Shown in pieces: positions 8,275 through 16,504 of a DNA stretch of 64,000 nt. The notes under the pieces are model-generated. The model made no database searches and had not been told where the DNA came from. It saw only the letters and a list, made by a program, of their open reading frames with translations. The stretch is taken from NCBI RefSeq assembly GCF_051201015.1, contig NZ_JBPEHI010000009.1; one strand, 5' to 3'. Position 1 is the first letter of the stretch. Each line of letters starts with the position of its first letter. The translations under genes and the position numbers were made by a program. Origin of the DNA: Petrimonas sulfuriphila (lineage in GTDB: Bacteria > Bacteroidota > Bacteroidia > Bacteroidales > Dysgonomonadaceae).

Positions 8275-8730
8275 TTATTTGAGTGTATTAATATCTATTT
8301 GTTTGGGTTTTTGAGCTTGATGCGGATGTTCGTTTCCAGCATACACGTAAAGATTGTTCAGAATAGCATCGCCGAGTTTATTCTTCGGCAACATCCCTTT
8401 TACCACTTTTCGGAAAAGCCTGTCGGGGCTTTTTTTCATAAGATCGGCAGGAGTGGATACCTTTTGACCGCCGGGATAGCCCGAGTGACGGTAGTAAACC
8501 CTGTCTGTCCATTTATTGCCCGTGAGTTCAACTTTGTCGGCATTCACGATAATCACGTTATCACCACAATCCACGTGCGGAGTAAAGCTTGGTTTGTACT
8601 TGCCTCTCAACAGTTTTGCCACCTTAGAACTTATACGTCCTAACGATTGGCCGCTCGCATCAACCAAAACCCATTCTTTCTGAGCCGTTTCTTTGTTTAC
8701 GGAAATGGTTTTATAACTTAAAGTATTCAC
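8275..8730 (-). CDS. rplM: 50S ribosomal protein L13
   Basis: 151 residues. WVLVDASGQSLGRISSKVAKLL and GDNVIIVNADKVELTGNKW are the L13 core. First gene of the rplM-rpsI-rpsB-tsf transcript. A consensus promoter lies 136-166 bases upstream, leaving a leader of about 125 bases. Confidence 0.99.
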   Translation of the reverse strand: MNTLSYKTISVNKETAQKEWVLVDASGQSLGRISSKVAKLLRGKYKPSFTPHVDCGDNVIIVNADKVELTGNKWTDRVYYRHSGYPGGQKVSTPADLMKKSPDRLFRKVVKGMLPKNKLGDAILNNLYVYAGNEHPHQAQKPKQIDINTLK

Positions 8731-8865
8731 TTTTTTTTGTTTTTAAATCGTTTAATAAAATTAAGTTCTGATTTTCGCTCCCCGTTTTGTCTGGCTAAGG
8801 GACTAAATGGCAAATAAAAAGCTATAAATCAAACTTTTAAGTAATAAATTTTAATAATCGGACTG

Positions 8866-8896
8866 CAAAGTTACAATAATTCAGGTAATTAACAAA
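8866..8896 (-). promoter_or_regulatory. Promoter of the rplM ribosomal operon
   Basis: On the minus strand TTTG (8893-8896) is followed after exactly 19 bases by TAACTTTG (8866-8873), the canonical Bacteroidetes -33/-7 pair. Transcription would start near 8858 and produce a leader of about 125 bases before the rplM ATG. The leader holds a CCC...GGGG pairing possibility and may be an L13 autoregulatory region (inference). Confidence 0.8.
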
Positions 8897-8952
8897 GCGT
8901 TTTTAGACGAAAATATGCATAATAACTCTAATTTTTTTGAGTCTGCGCATGA

Positions 8953-9411
8953 TTAGAATACCCGTATCTCGTCGTAAAAGGGAGATCTCCCAATAAGAAC
9001 ATGGATTCCGACAGAAAATCCTCTTAAATCAGATTGTTGTATGGGAAAGCTATAACCAAACTGTAACCGGGTCAGGTTAAAGAATGTAATCCCCACGCTG
9101 GGTTTAATATTTTTGGTTGATACTGATATTTCGTTGATTATGAAATGTTTCCAGGTTTTATTCAGGTGTATTTCCGGCGCAGGGGAGAATTTTCCGTTTT
9201 CTCCGTATAAGTAGGTGCCTATGCCGACAGTAAAAGGACCGTGCGAGGTGTGTCTCTGTAAATTGTGGTCTACCCGGTATTCCACCCCTAAAAATCCGGT
9301 GTGTGCCTGCATGTGATCGTAACCCAGGTTTAAAGCAAAATTATGTTGTGAAAAGATTGCACCAATAAATGCAACTAAAAATAAGACAGTTAATACGGAT
9401 ACTTTCTTCAT
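8953..9411 (-). CDS. Small secreted, probably outer-membrane protein of unknown function
   Basis: 152 residues from the MKKVSVL start. An upstream in-frame ATG at 9441 is unlikely, because a -7 box (9428-9435, minus strand TATATTTG) lies between the two. A clear signal peptide ends near IFSQ. The rest alternates hydrophobic and polar residues (FALNLGYDHM, GVEYRV, RLQFGYSF), as in small beta-barrel or conserved periplasmic proteins. Not recognised. It is monocistronic, between the ribosomal operon and tRNA-Arg. Confidence 0.7.
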   Translation of the reverse strand: MKKVSVLTVLFLVAFIGAIFSQHNFALNLGYDHMQAHTGFLGVEYRVDHNLQRHTSHGPFTVGIGTYLYGENGKFSPAPEIHLNKTWKHFIINEISVSTKNIKPSVGITFFNLTRLQFGYSFPIQQSDLRGFSVGIHVLIGRSPFYDEIRVF

Positions 9412-9427
9412 AGAATCATTTTTCCTA

Positions 9428-9435
9428 CAAATATA
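9428..9435 (-). promoter_or_regulatory. -7 box for the small secreted protein
   Basis: CAAATATA on the plus strand, TATATTTG on the minus strand, about 17 bases before the preferred ATG at 9411. No clear -33 element. Its position argues for the shorter start of the gene. Confidence 0.45.
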
Positions 9436-9448
9436 AAACATAAAAACA

Positions 9449-9480
9449 TTTGTGTAGTTTTAAAAATTGATTTAACTTTG
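9449..9480 (+). promoter_or_regulatory. Promoter of tRNA-Arg
   Basis: TTTG (9449-9452), a 20-base spacer and TAACTTTG (9473-9480), a near-perfect Bacteroidetes promoter. The mature tRNA begins 24 bases after the -7 box. Confidence 0.75.
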
Positions 9481-9503
9481 CAGGCGAAAATTACAAAAAC
9501 AAC

Positions 9504-9577
9504 GGCCCCGTAGCTTAACTGAATAGAGCATCTGACTACGGATCAGAAGGTTACAGGTTTGAATCCTGTCGGGGTCA
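9504..9577 (+). tRNA. tRNA-Arg (anticodon ACG)
   Basis: 74 bases folding as a complete cloverleaf. The 7-bp acceptor stem GGCCCCG/CGGGGTC has discriminator A at 9577. The anticodon stem TCTGA/TCAGA encloses loop CTACGGA with anticodon ACG, and the T stem ACAGG/CCTGT encloses TTTGAAT. CCA is not encoded. The AT-rich sugar-utilisation block starts just downstream. Confidence 0.96.
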
Positions 9578-9597
9578 CTTATTAAGATACGTTATTA

Positions 9598-9637
9598 AAG
9601 CTATTGGACTGTAATGCAGGAAGATAGCTTTTTTTTA
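9598..9637 (+). terminator. Terminator after tRNA-Arg
   Basis: AAGCTAT (9598-9604) pairs with ATAGCTT (9624-9630) across a 19-base loop and is followed by T8. The long loop lowers certainty. Confidence 0.6.
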
Positions 9638-10007
9638 TTGCTTGCGCGACATTTGCACGATACATGCTTCCTCTAACTCTATTGAAATTCTTTGCAGAAA
9701 AGGGATTGCAAAATTTGCCGCCCATCCAATCTAATTCTTCTCATCTGAATCAAATTTCCAATACTTCGATGTATTAGCTCGTTTTCTGTTCTATCCCTGT
9801 ATTCTGGATTATTAATTTACATTCTCTTAGATAATTGTTATCTCTGTAAACTGTTGTGACGTTATAAACATATCCCTAGGGTTTTATTCAAATTTCTGAT
9901 ATTGTCCATTCATTGGAGGAAGAATAAAAAACGTCATATTTTTTACTAAAATCGATACTTTTTTGCTTTATTAACATAATTTAGATATCAATGAATTGAA
10001 TTATTAA

Positions 10008-10022
10008 TACATTTGCAAATGT
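10008..10022 (+). promoter_or_regulatory. GntR promoter with overlapping perfect palindrome
   Basis: The -7 box TACATTTG (10008-10015) overlaps ACATTTGCAAATGT (10009-10022), a perfect 14-base palindrome. A protein bound there would block the promoter, consistent with autorepression. No -33 TTTG is evident. Confidence 0.5.
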
Positions 10023-10025
10023 TAT

Positions 10026-10038
10026 TATGTAGGACATA
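10026..10038 (+). promoter_or_regulatory. Candidate FadR-type operator TATGT-AGG-ACATA
   Basis: A perfect palindrome with 5-base arms and a GT-N3-AC core, the spacing of operators bound by FadR-subfamily GntR dimers. It lies 18 bases before the GntR start codon. Confidence 0.5.
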
Positions 10039-10056
10039 TAATATTTATACTATATA

Positions 10057-10791
10057 ATGGAAAATATAACAGGAAAACTCGAAATCAAAAAAGGGACTAC
10101 CACTCTGGTTGACCTGACAGAAGAGGCAATACTCAATTATATAAAAGAGAGTCATTTAAAGCCGGGTGATGAATTCATGTTTGATGAAAGTCAACTGTCA
10201 GAACAATTGAATGTAAGTAGAAATGTTGTTAGAGAAGCCCTCAGCAGGTTGCACTCATTTGGAATAATCAACAGCCGAAAAAGGAAGGGGATTTTTTTAC
10301 AAGAACCCGATATGAAAAAAAACTTTAGTCGGATTATTGATCCAAAGCTATTGAGCAAAGAGAGATATCTGGATCTGCTTGACTTAAGATATATTTTAGA
10401 GATCGGTATAATACCCTCTTTGTTTGAAAATTTACAGGAGCAAGACATCAGGGATCTGTATGAGGTGCTTCCGTTGCATATGATTGAAAACAAGGATGTT
10501 CGGTTATCGACAGAAGATGAGATTAAATTTCACACTGTCATTTATAAAATTGTGAACAATCAGACGTTGATCGATTTAATGCAGATCATTATATCGATGC
10601 GTTTCAGACTTTATGATAGTTCAGAGTTTGCAATTTTTAATCAAAAGATGAATAGTAATAATCTAAAGGCCACTCATTTTGATATCATTAAGGCAATTGA
10701 GAGTCGAGATAGTGACCGGTATGAAAATGTAATTAAAAGGCATCTATTGCCTTATCATATGTATATTAAAGAGAGAAGACAAGTTTTGTAG
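10057..10791 (+). CDS. GntR-family regulator, FadR/FCD subfamily
   Basis: 244 residues. The N-terminal winged HTH (about 15-80) has DESQLSEQLNVSRNVVREAL, close to the GntR signature. The C-terminal FCD domain (about 95-240) shows the Asp and His residues that usually bind a metal and acid ligand (LLDLRYILE, IKFHTVIYK, THFDIIKAI, IKRHLLPYH). NanR of E. coli is in the same subfamily. As the first gene of a sialic-acid-type locus it is probably the ligand-responsive repressor or activator of the downstream genes (inference). Two candidate operators precede it. Confidence 0.9.
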   Translation: MENITGKLEIKKGTTTLVDLTEEAILNYIKESHLKPGDEFMFDESQLSEQLNVSRNVVREALSRLHSFGIINSRKRKGIFLQEPDMKKNFSRIIDPKLLSKERYLDLLDLRYILEIGIIPSLFENLQEQDIRDLYEVLPLHMIENKDVRLSTEDEIKFHTVIYKIVNNQTLIDLMQIIISMRFRLYDSSEFAIFNQKMNSNNLKATHFDIIKAIESRDSDRYENVIKRHLLPYHMYIKERRQVL

Positions 10792-10832
10792 ATTAGTTAA
10801 ACCCCTGAAATCTCCCAAAAAGAGTTAAACCT

Positions 10833-11786
10833 GTGAATCGATTTTTATCCTTTTTGTTATTATCCTTTATACTAACTAATTCATATGCAATTAATGGAAA
10901 TCAATTGTGTGTAGAAGAGATTGCACTAAACTATCTATACGAAACAGTTAATGATACCATTTTTTGGAACAAGATTCATGCGATCGAGTTTTTGATAGAT
11001 TTAGGATTTAATGAAGACATAGACGTGATATTGGAAGAATTGGAGTGCAATTATGAAAATATTCCTCAAAAAAGAATCGGATGTTGGAGATGCAGGGTAA
11101 AGAACGAAAAGAATACCGATAAAAAAAACAGATATATTGAGAAAATCTTTCAAGTCTATACAAACCCAAATAGCTCTGATATCATACATGCAATTGAAAG
11201 TCTTGCAAAGTTGTCGGTATCCTTGAAAAACATCCCTCGGCCGGCACTTTATGATTCTGCAAAAAACAACATCTGTAATGCTTACCTGAACTGGTCCTCC
11301 ATTTATCCAGATTCTCCAGTCTCATGTATAGACTATTCAGCATTATTCAAAACACTTCAATCCGATAATTCAGATTACAGAAGAATAATGGCATACGGGT
11401 TGAAATTTTTAGGTAAAATGGAGGGTAAGCCATGGCGAAATGTTGCTGAGAAAGCAATAAATCAACTTGCAGAATATCCTTTTTCGACTTATCTGTTAAG
11501 TGGAGCACTAAGTACATGCCCCGAAAAAGAACGAAAAAGTTGTTATACGGATCTGATCAAACAAAAATTGAAAATTCTGGCAAAAGGGAATGAATCCATT
11601 AATCAATACGAGGCTTATGTTGCCTTGGGGAATTTTGCGGATCAGGAAGATTTCAACTTCATTAAAAAGGAATTTCTGAAATTATATTCATGTAAGAATG
11701 GAGCAGAATTTGACAGGAACAAAAAGGATGTTTTGTCCGCCATATCCTATGCTTTATTAAAAACATCAGACCATAAAAATAAATAA
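10833..11786 (+). CDS. Secreted alpha-helical protein of unknown function (HEAT-like)
   Basis: 317 residues with a signal peptide ending near SYA (residue 19). The body is all-alpha in appearance with regularly spaced helices (IHAIEFLIDLGF, IIHAIESLAKLS, YRRIMAYGLKFL, YEAYVALGNFA), as in HEAT or ARM repeats. It has eight cysteines, including the cluster GCWRC. Not recognised. It is placed 41 bases after the GntR gene and 5 bases before the SSS symporter, so it belongs to the uptake operon. Possibilities are a periplasmic partner of the transporter or a binding scaffold. Confidence 0.8.
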   Translation: MNRFLSFLLLSFILTNSYAINGNQLCVEEIALNYLYETVNDTIFWNKIHAIEFLIDLGFNEDIDVILEELECNYENIPQKRIGCWRCRVKNEKNTDKKNRYIEKIFQVYTNPNSSDIIHAIESLAKLSVSLKNIPRPALYDSAKNNICNAYLNWSSIYPDSPVSCIDYSALFKTLQSDNSDYRRIMAYGLKFLGKMEGKPWRNVAEKAINQLAEYPFSTYLLSGALSTCPEKERKSCYTDLIKQKLKILAKGNESINQYEAYVALGNFADQEDFNFIKKEFLKLYSCKNGAEFDRNKKDVLSAISYALLKTSDHKNK

Positions 11787-11791
11787 CAAAT

Positions 11792-13297
11792 ATGAATTTT
11801 TCAATCATAGACTGGATTATTGTAATAGCATATCTTTTACTTATGTTATTAATTGGATATTTATCTTCACGAAATAACAAAACCGCTGAAGATTATATTC
11901 TTGGAGGCAAAACAATGAACCCTTTTATGATCGGCATTTCATTGTTTGCCACCCTCTTCAGTACATTAAGCTATCTGTCATATCCGGGTGAAATGATTAA
12001 GTATGGGCCAGTTTTTTTAGCGGGTATCCTCGCATTGCCTCTTGCAAACTGGATTGTTGGAAAATTCTTAATTCCCAAGTTTATGCAAATGAACGTAAAA
12101 AGTGCATATGAAATTTTAGAAATTCAACTGGGAACTAATACAAGAAAACTTGCCGTATTTTTCTTCCTGTGCTTGCGTTTTTTGTGGATGACAACTATTA
12201 TATATGCAACTGTTGATATTGCAATGGTCCCCATATTAAATATTGACCGTTCACTCGTTCCCTATATAAGTATTGCCTTGTCAATATTGACGGTTATTTA
12301 TACTACCATGGGTGGGATTAAGGCTGTAGTCAGAACCGATGTTGCTCAATCCTTTATCATGTTTTTTGGACTTATTATGACAATTGTTTTTGTAATAAGC
12401 CAGCTAAGTCCAGATCAATCTCTTCTTAATCCTTCAGTATATGCTCACTGGGGATCCTTTGATTGGGGGATTCACCCTACTAAAAGGATGACAGTGGGAA
12501 ATATTATTATATTGATATTAGTCATACAGGTGTGTACAGCAGGTTCTGATCAAATGGCAATACAAAGGTATTTATCCACAAAAAGTTCAAAAGATGCTTC
12601 ATCCTCATACAATATATCGCTTTGGGGTGGTGGACTTATTAAAATACTGCTGGCTATAGCAGGGATATGTGTAATGGCTTTTTTCTTTTATAATCCTGAA
12701 ATAATAGAAAATGGTGGAACCATATACGATCATGCGGATTCGCTATTTCCATTATACATAAGGGTTGGGCTTCCACCAGGATTGACGGGATTAATTACAG
12801 CAGCCTTATTAGCTGCTGCTATGTCAAGTTTATCTTCTGGTTTGAACTCAAGTTCTACAGTAATTTTGGAAGATATCCTTAAGAAAAGAAAGAAAAAAGG
12901 AAGACAAGCGCCATCTGATGATAAAAGTGATTTAAAATTAATCAAAAAAATCTCATTTATACTCGGTATTTTGGTAGCTCTATCCACATTTTTTCTACCG
13001 TATATTACGGGGAACCTATTCGATATAATTCAAAAAGTGGTTAATCTGGTAGTTGCTCCTCTGTTTGTCCTGTTCTTTATGGCCTTGTTTGTGCCTTATG
13101 CTACTGACAGATCTTCTGTTTTAGCCGGAGTGTTTTCTTTAGCAATTGCAATTCTTATTGCCTTCTTTGAATTGTTTGGTATTTCATCGTTGTGGGTTAC
13201 CACTTTCTCACTCGTAGGAGGTATTACACTCGGGGTACTTTTAAGTTTCATTGACAACTTGCTAATAATAAAAAGAAACAATGGAGGAAAAGTATGA
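11792..13297 (+). CDS. Sodium:solute symporter (SSS family), probable sialic-acid-type transporter
   Basis: 501 residues with about 13 hydrophobic segments. SSS hallmarks: N-terminal SIIDWIIVIAYLLLM, the family loop NKTAEDYILGGKTMNPF, and ALLAAAMSSLSSGLNSSST, the sodium-site helix, near residue 350. The family imports sugars, acids or amino acids with Na+. SSS members such as SiaT carry sialic acid, and the neighbouring lyase makes that substrate likely but not proven. It ends 168 bases before susC. Confidence 0.9.
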   Translation: MNFSIIDWIIVIAYLLLMLLIGYLSSRNNKTAEDYILGGKTMNPFMIGISLFATLFSTLSYLSYPGEMIKYGPVFLAGILALPLANWIVGKFLIPKFMQMNVKSAYEILEIQLGTNTRKLAVFFFLCLRFLWMTTIIYATVDIAMVPILNIDRSLVPYISIALSILTVIYTTMGGIKAVVRTDVAQSFIMFFGLIMTIVFVISQLSPDQSLLNPSVYAHWGSFDWGIHPTKRMTVGNIIILILVIQVCTAGSDQMAIQRYLSTKSSKDASSSYNISLWGGGLIKILLAIAGICVMAFFFYNPEIIENGGTIYDHADSLFPLYIRVGLPPGLTGLITAALLAAAMSSLSSGLNSSSTVILEDILKKRKKKGRQAPSDDKSDLKLIKKISFILGILVALSTFFLPYITGNLFDIIQKVVNLVVAPLFVLFFMALFVPYATDRSSVLAGVFSLAIAILIAFFELFGISSLWVTTFSLVGGITLGVLLSFIDNLLIIKRNNGGKV

Positions 13298-13465
13298 CAA
13301 TTGATTCCCTAATCCACCACATGCAAATTACAAAATATAATAATTCAATAAAATAGAAACAGCGATATAGTCTCTAATACCTCAAACAGATCGTTACTGG
13401 TTATAAATTACTAATATCATTATATGTGCATACTTAATTTACAATTAATCCTAAAAATTTGAACG

Positions 13466-16400
13466 ATGATTAAAAGAATGTTTTTTATTGTTTTTAGTTG
13501 TCTATTACCGTTAATTTTATTTTCGCAAAATAATACAATTAAGGGTTTAACAACTGACGAGAACGCAGAGCCATTAATTGGCGTAAATATTGTTGTAAAG
13601 GGAAAAACGATTGGAACTGTAAGTGATGTTCAAGGAAATTACATCATAAACGCACAACCAGGGGAAATATTGGTTTTTTCGTACATCGGGTATGAATCCA
13701 TTGAGGTCCCAATTACGCAAAATGTTATAAATGTGATTCTAAAAGAAGATGTCACTTATTTGGACGAAGTTGTTGCAATTGGTTACGGGTCACAAAAGAG
13801 ATCTAACGTTACAAATGCAATTTCAACAATTAAAGGAGAGGACTTAATCAGTCGCGGAACAGGTTCAGCTGATGAAGCGTTAATTGGAAAAGTTGCCGGA
13901 GTACGTGTTATGCAAATGGATGGTATGCCAGGCAGAGGAATGGATATTAAAGTTCGTGGAATTTCATCTATTAATTTTTCAAACAATCCATTATATGTAA
14001 TTGATGGTTTTCCCGTTGATAATCTACGTAGCGTGACTACAGGTGATATTGAATCAATAGAAGTTTTAAAAGATGCGGCATCGACTGCGATTTATGGTTC
14101 ACGTGGTTCACAAGGAGTTATATTAATTACAACTAAAAGAGGTGCAAAAGGAAAGCCAGTTGTCCAGTTAAATACAGATTTGATTGTACAACGTCCATGG
14201 AGTAAGATAAACGTATTGAATAGAGATGAATGGATTGAATTTGCCATAGAGGAGCGAAATAATACCTATGAATTAAATGGGGGTGACCGAAATAATGACA
14301 ACTCTAAAAGAGCAGCAGCCTATCAAATTGATCCATTATGGTTGACAGATCCTACTTCTTTGCCCGATCACGATTGGTATGACATAACTACAAGGAACGC
14401 TCTTATGCAAAAGTATCAGTTATCGGTTTCCGGAGCAACAGATGATGTAAAGTACTATATTTCATCCAACTGGCTAGATCAACCGGGAGTGGTTTTATAT
14501 ACCGATTTTAACAGACTCTCATTTACATCTAATGTTGAAGGCTCAGTAAAAGACTTTTTAAGCATAGGAGTGAATTTAAATGCTTCCCAAGAAGAACAAA
14601 ATGACCCTCAAACCTCCTCCAATGCTGCAGGAGTTAGTCGTATTCAACTAACCCCTCCTGTTATTGGACTTGAACAAAATACGGAAAATGGTGGATATTA
14701 TCCATATGCTGGCTCTTTTATCATCAATCCGTTAGCTCAGTTACGGGATGAAACACGATTTTACAAAACCAGAAAAATAAGAGCCAACGTTTATGCCGAT
14801 GTTAAATTTACTTCCGAATTTAAATTGCGTTCATCCTTTGGAGCCTATCTCAATAATAGTACTACCCAGCAATACATAATGGCTAATTTAACTAGAGGTA
14901 AAGGTTCTTCAGGATTTGCAGAGTCAACAGAAAATACCAACTATCTGACAGAGCACGTGTTAAGTTATGAGAAGTTATTTAAAGATATTGAATTTGGGGC
15001 TATTGGGGGATTTTCCTATCAAGAGAATTCATTCTATTCAATTTATGCAGCCAGATCAGGTTTTGCTGACGACCAGGTAAAAACTTTGAACGCCGGTACC
15101 GATATGACTGGAGCCAGTAGCAGTATGAATAAATGGACAATGATGTCATTTTTTACTCGATTGAATGTTGCTTATAAAAATCGTTATTTAGGCTATATTT
15201 CTCTTCGTAGAGATGGTTCATCCCGTTTTGGTAAAGATAGCAAATGGGGTTATTTTCCAGCAGTTTCATTAGGATGGCGTATATCTGAAGAGGAATTCAT
15301 GAAAGATTTAACGTGGCTGAGCAATTTAAAGTTAAAAGGAAGTTACGGAGTTGCCGGAAATAACAATATTGGTAATTATGCTCCTTACTCTACACTCGCT
15401 TCCAACAACTATGTTTGGGGTAATGATGTAGTTCCTGGTTATTCTATTGGTGGGTATGAGAATTCACATTTAGGATGGGAGAAAACCCATACTCTGGATG
15501 TAGGTCTCGAAATGGGATTCCTAAAGAACAGAATTCAGTTTAATGTTGATTACTTCAATGCGAGAACAAAAGATCTTCTACTTAACTTGAATATACCTCA
15601 AGTTACGGGTTTCAGTAGCGCAATGAAGAATCTGGGTGAAGTGGAGAACCAAGGGTTCGAATTTGAACTCACTACAACAAACATTTACAGGAAGAATTTC
15701 TCTTGGACAACGAATGCCAATATTTCTAATTATTTAAACAAAGTATTAAAGTTAGGTGATGATAATGCCCCAATTTATGGGTATGCAGATGGATATATGG
15801 TTACTATTACTGAAGTTGGTCAGCCGATAGGAAGTTACTATATGTTTGGCACTGATGGTGTTTTCATGAATCAGGAAGATTTTGATTCCAATCCGCATTA
15901 TAAAACTCAAAAAGTAGGAGATACAAAATACATTGACTATAACAAGGATGGCGTCATAGATAATGATGATAAGTTTATTCAAGGTAATGCGTATCCTGAT
16001 TTTACTTACGGTATGACAAATACTTTTACATATAAGGATTTTAATTTGAGTTTCTCTGTCGATGGTCAGGTTGGAGGTAAAATTCTTCGAAGCTTTGGTC
16101 GTCAAGATGGACAATCCAGAGGTAATGTTTGGAAGTTTTGGTTAGATCGTTGGAAATCAGAAGAGGATCCAGGTAACGGTAAGGTCCCACGTGCTGTTGT
16201 ATCTGCAAACATGACCACCCCATCTTCATTCTGGTTGTTTGATCAAACTTATTTTGCATTACGTAATATCTCACTTGGTTACACAGTACCACAGAGTTTT
16301 TTGAAAAACCAAAATATCATTAGTTCCTTGAATTTTAAATTAAGCGTAGATAATGTATATATGTATGATCATTACAATCATGCCCCAACTACAGCAAATC

Positions 16401-16492
16401 AATCCAACTCTGCTATAGTACCTAACAACGACTCTGCAACTACTTATCCTATCTCTCAGAATTATACAATAGGGATTTCGTGTACTTTTTAA
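13466..16492 (+). CDS. SusC/RagA-type TonB-linked outer-membrane receptor
   Basis: 1008 residues with a signal peptide (about 1-20). A CarboxypepD_reg-like domain (about 23-100, GLTTDENAEPLIGVNIVVKG) and a TonB-box region EVVAIGYGSQKRS come next. The plug carries MDIKVRGISSINFSNNPLYV, DIESIEVLKDAASTAIYGSR and GVILITTKRG, followed by a 22-strand-type barrel ending in a terminal Phe. With SusD 12 bases downstream it forms the pedal-bin importer for oligosaccharides. The substrate is inferred from the locus: sialylated glycan or a related acid sugar. Confidence 0.97.
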   Translation: MIKRMFFIVFSCLLPLILFSQNNTIKGLTTDENAEPLIGVNIVVKGKTIGTVSDVQGNYIINAQPGEILVFSYIGYESIEVPITQNVINVILKEDVTYLDEVVAIGYGSQKRSNVTNAISTIKGEDLISRGTGSADEALIGKVAGVRVMQMDGMPGRGMDIKVRGISSINFSNNPLYVIDGFPVDNLRSVTTGDIESIEVLKDAASTAIYGSRGSQGVILITTKRGAKGKPVVQLNTDLIVQRPWSKINVLNRDEWIEFAIEERNNTYELNGGDRNNDNSKRAAAYQIDPLWLTDPTSLPDHDWYDITTRNALMQKYQLSVSGATDDVKYYISSNWLDQPGVVLYTDFNRLSFTSNVEGSVKDFLSIGVNLNASQEEQNDPQTSSNAAGVSRIQLTPPVIGLEQNTENGGYYPYAGSFIINPLAQLRDETRFYKTRKIRANVYADVKFTSEFKLRSSFGAYLNNSTTQQYIMANLTRGKGSSGFAESTENTNYLTEHVLSYEKLFKDIEFGAIGGFSYQENSFYSIYAARSGFADDQVKTLNAGTDMTGASSSMNKWTMMSFFTRLNVAYKNRYLGYISLRRDGSSRFGKDSKWGYFPAVSLGWRISEEEFMKDLTWLSNLKLKGSYGVAGNNNIGNYAPYSTLASNNYVWGNDVVPGYSIGGYENSHLGWEKTHTLDVGLEMGFLKNRIQFNVDYFNARTKDLLLNLNIPQVTGFSSAMKNLGEVENQGFEFELTTTNIYRKNFSWTTNANISNYLNKVLKLGDDNAPIYGYADGYMVTITEVGQPIGSYYMFGTDGVFMNQEDFDSNPHYKTQKVGDTKYIDYNKDGVIDNDDKFIQGNAYPDFTYGMTNTFTYKDFNLSFSVDGQVGGKILRSFGRQDGQSRGNVWKFWLDRWKSEEDPGNGKVPRAVVSANMTTPSSFWLFDQTYFALRNISLGYTVPQSFLKNQNIISSLNFKLSVDNVYMYDHYNHAPTTANQSNSAIVPNNDSATTYPISQNYTIGISCTF

Positions 16493-16504
16493 AATATAAA
16501 AATC

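Larger units (their letters stand above)
9578..10056. other. Intergenic stretch between tRNA-Arg and the GntR gene
   Basis: About 480 AT-rich bases. It contains a terminator-like hairpin (9598-9637) and the GntR promoter/operator region (10008-10038). No integrase fragment or credible ORF could be seen in the middle. Confidence 0.6.
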
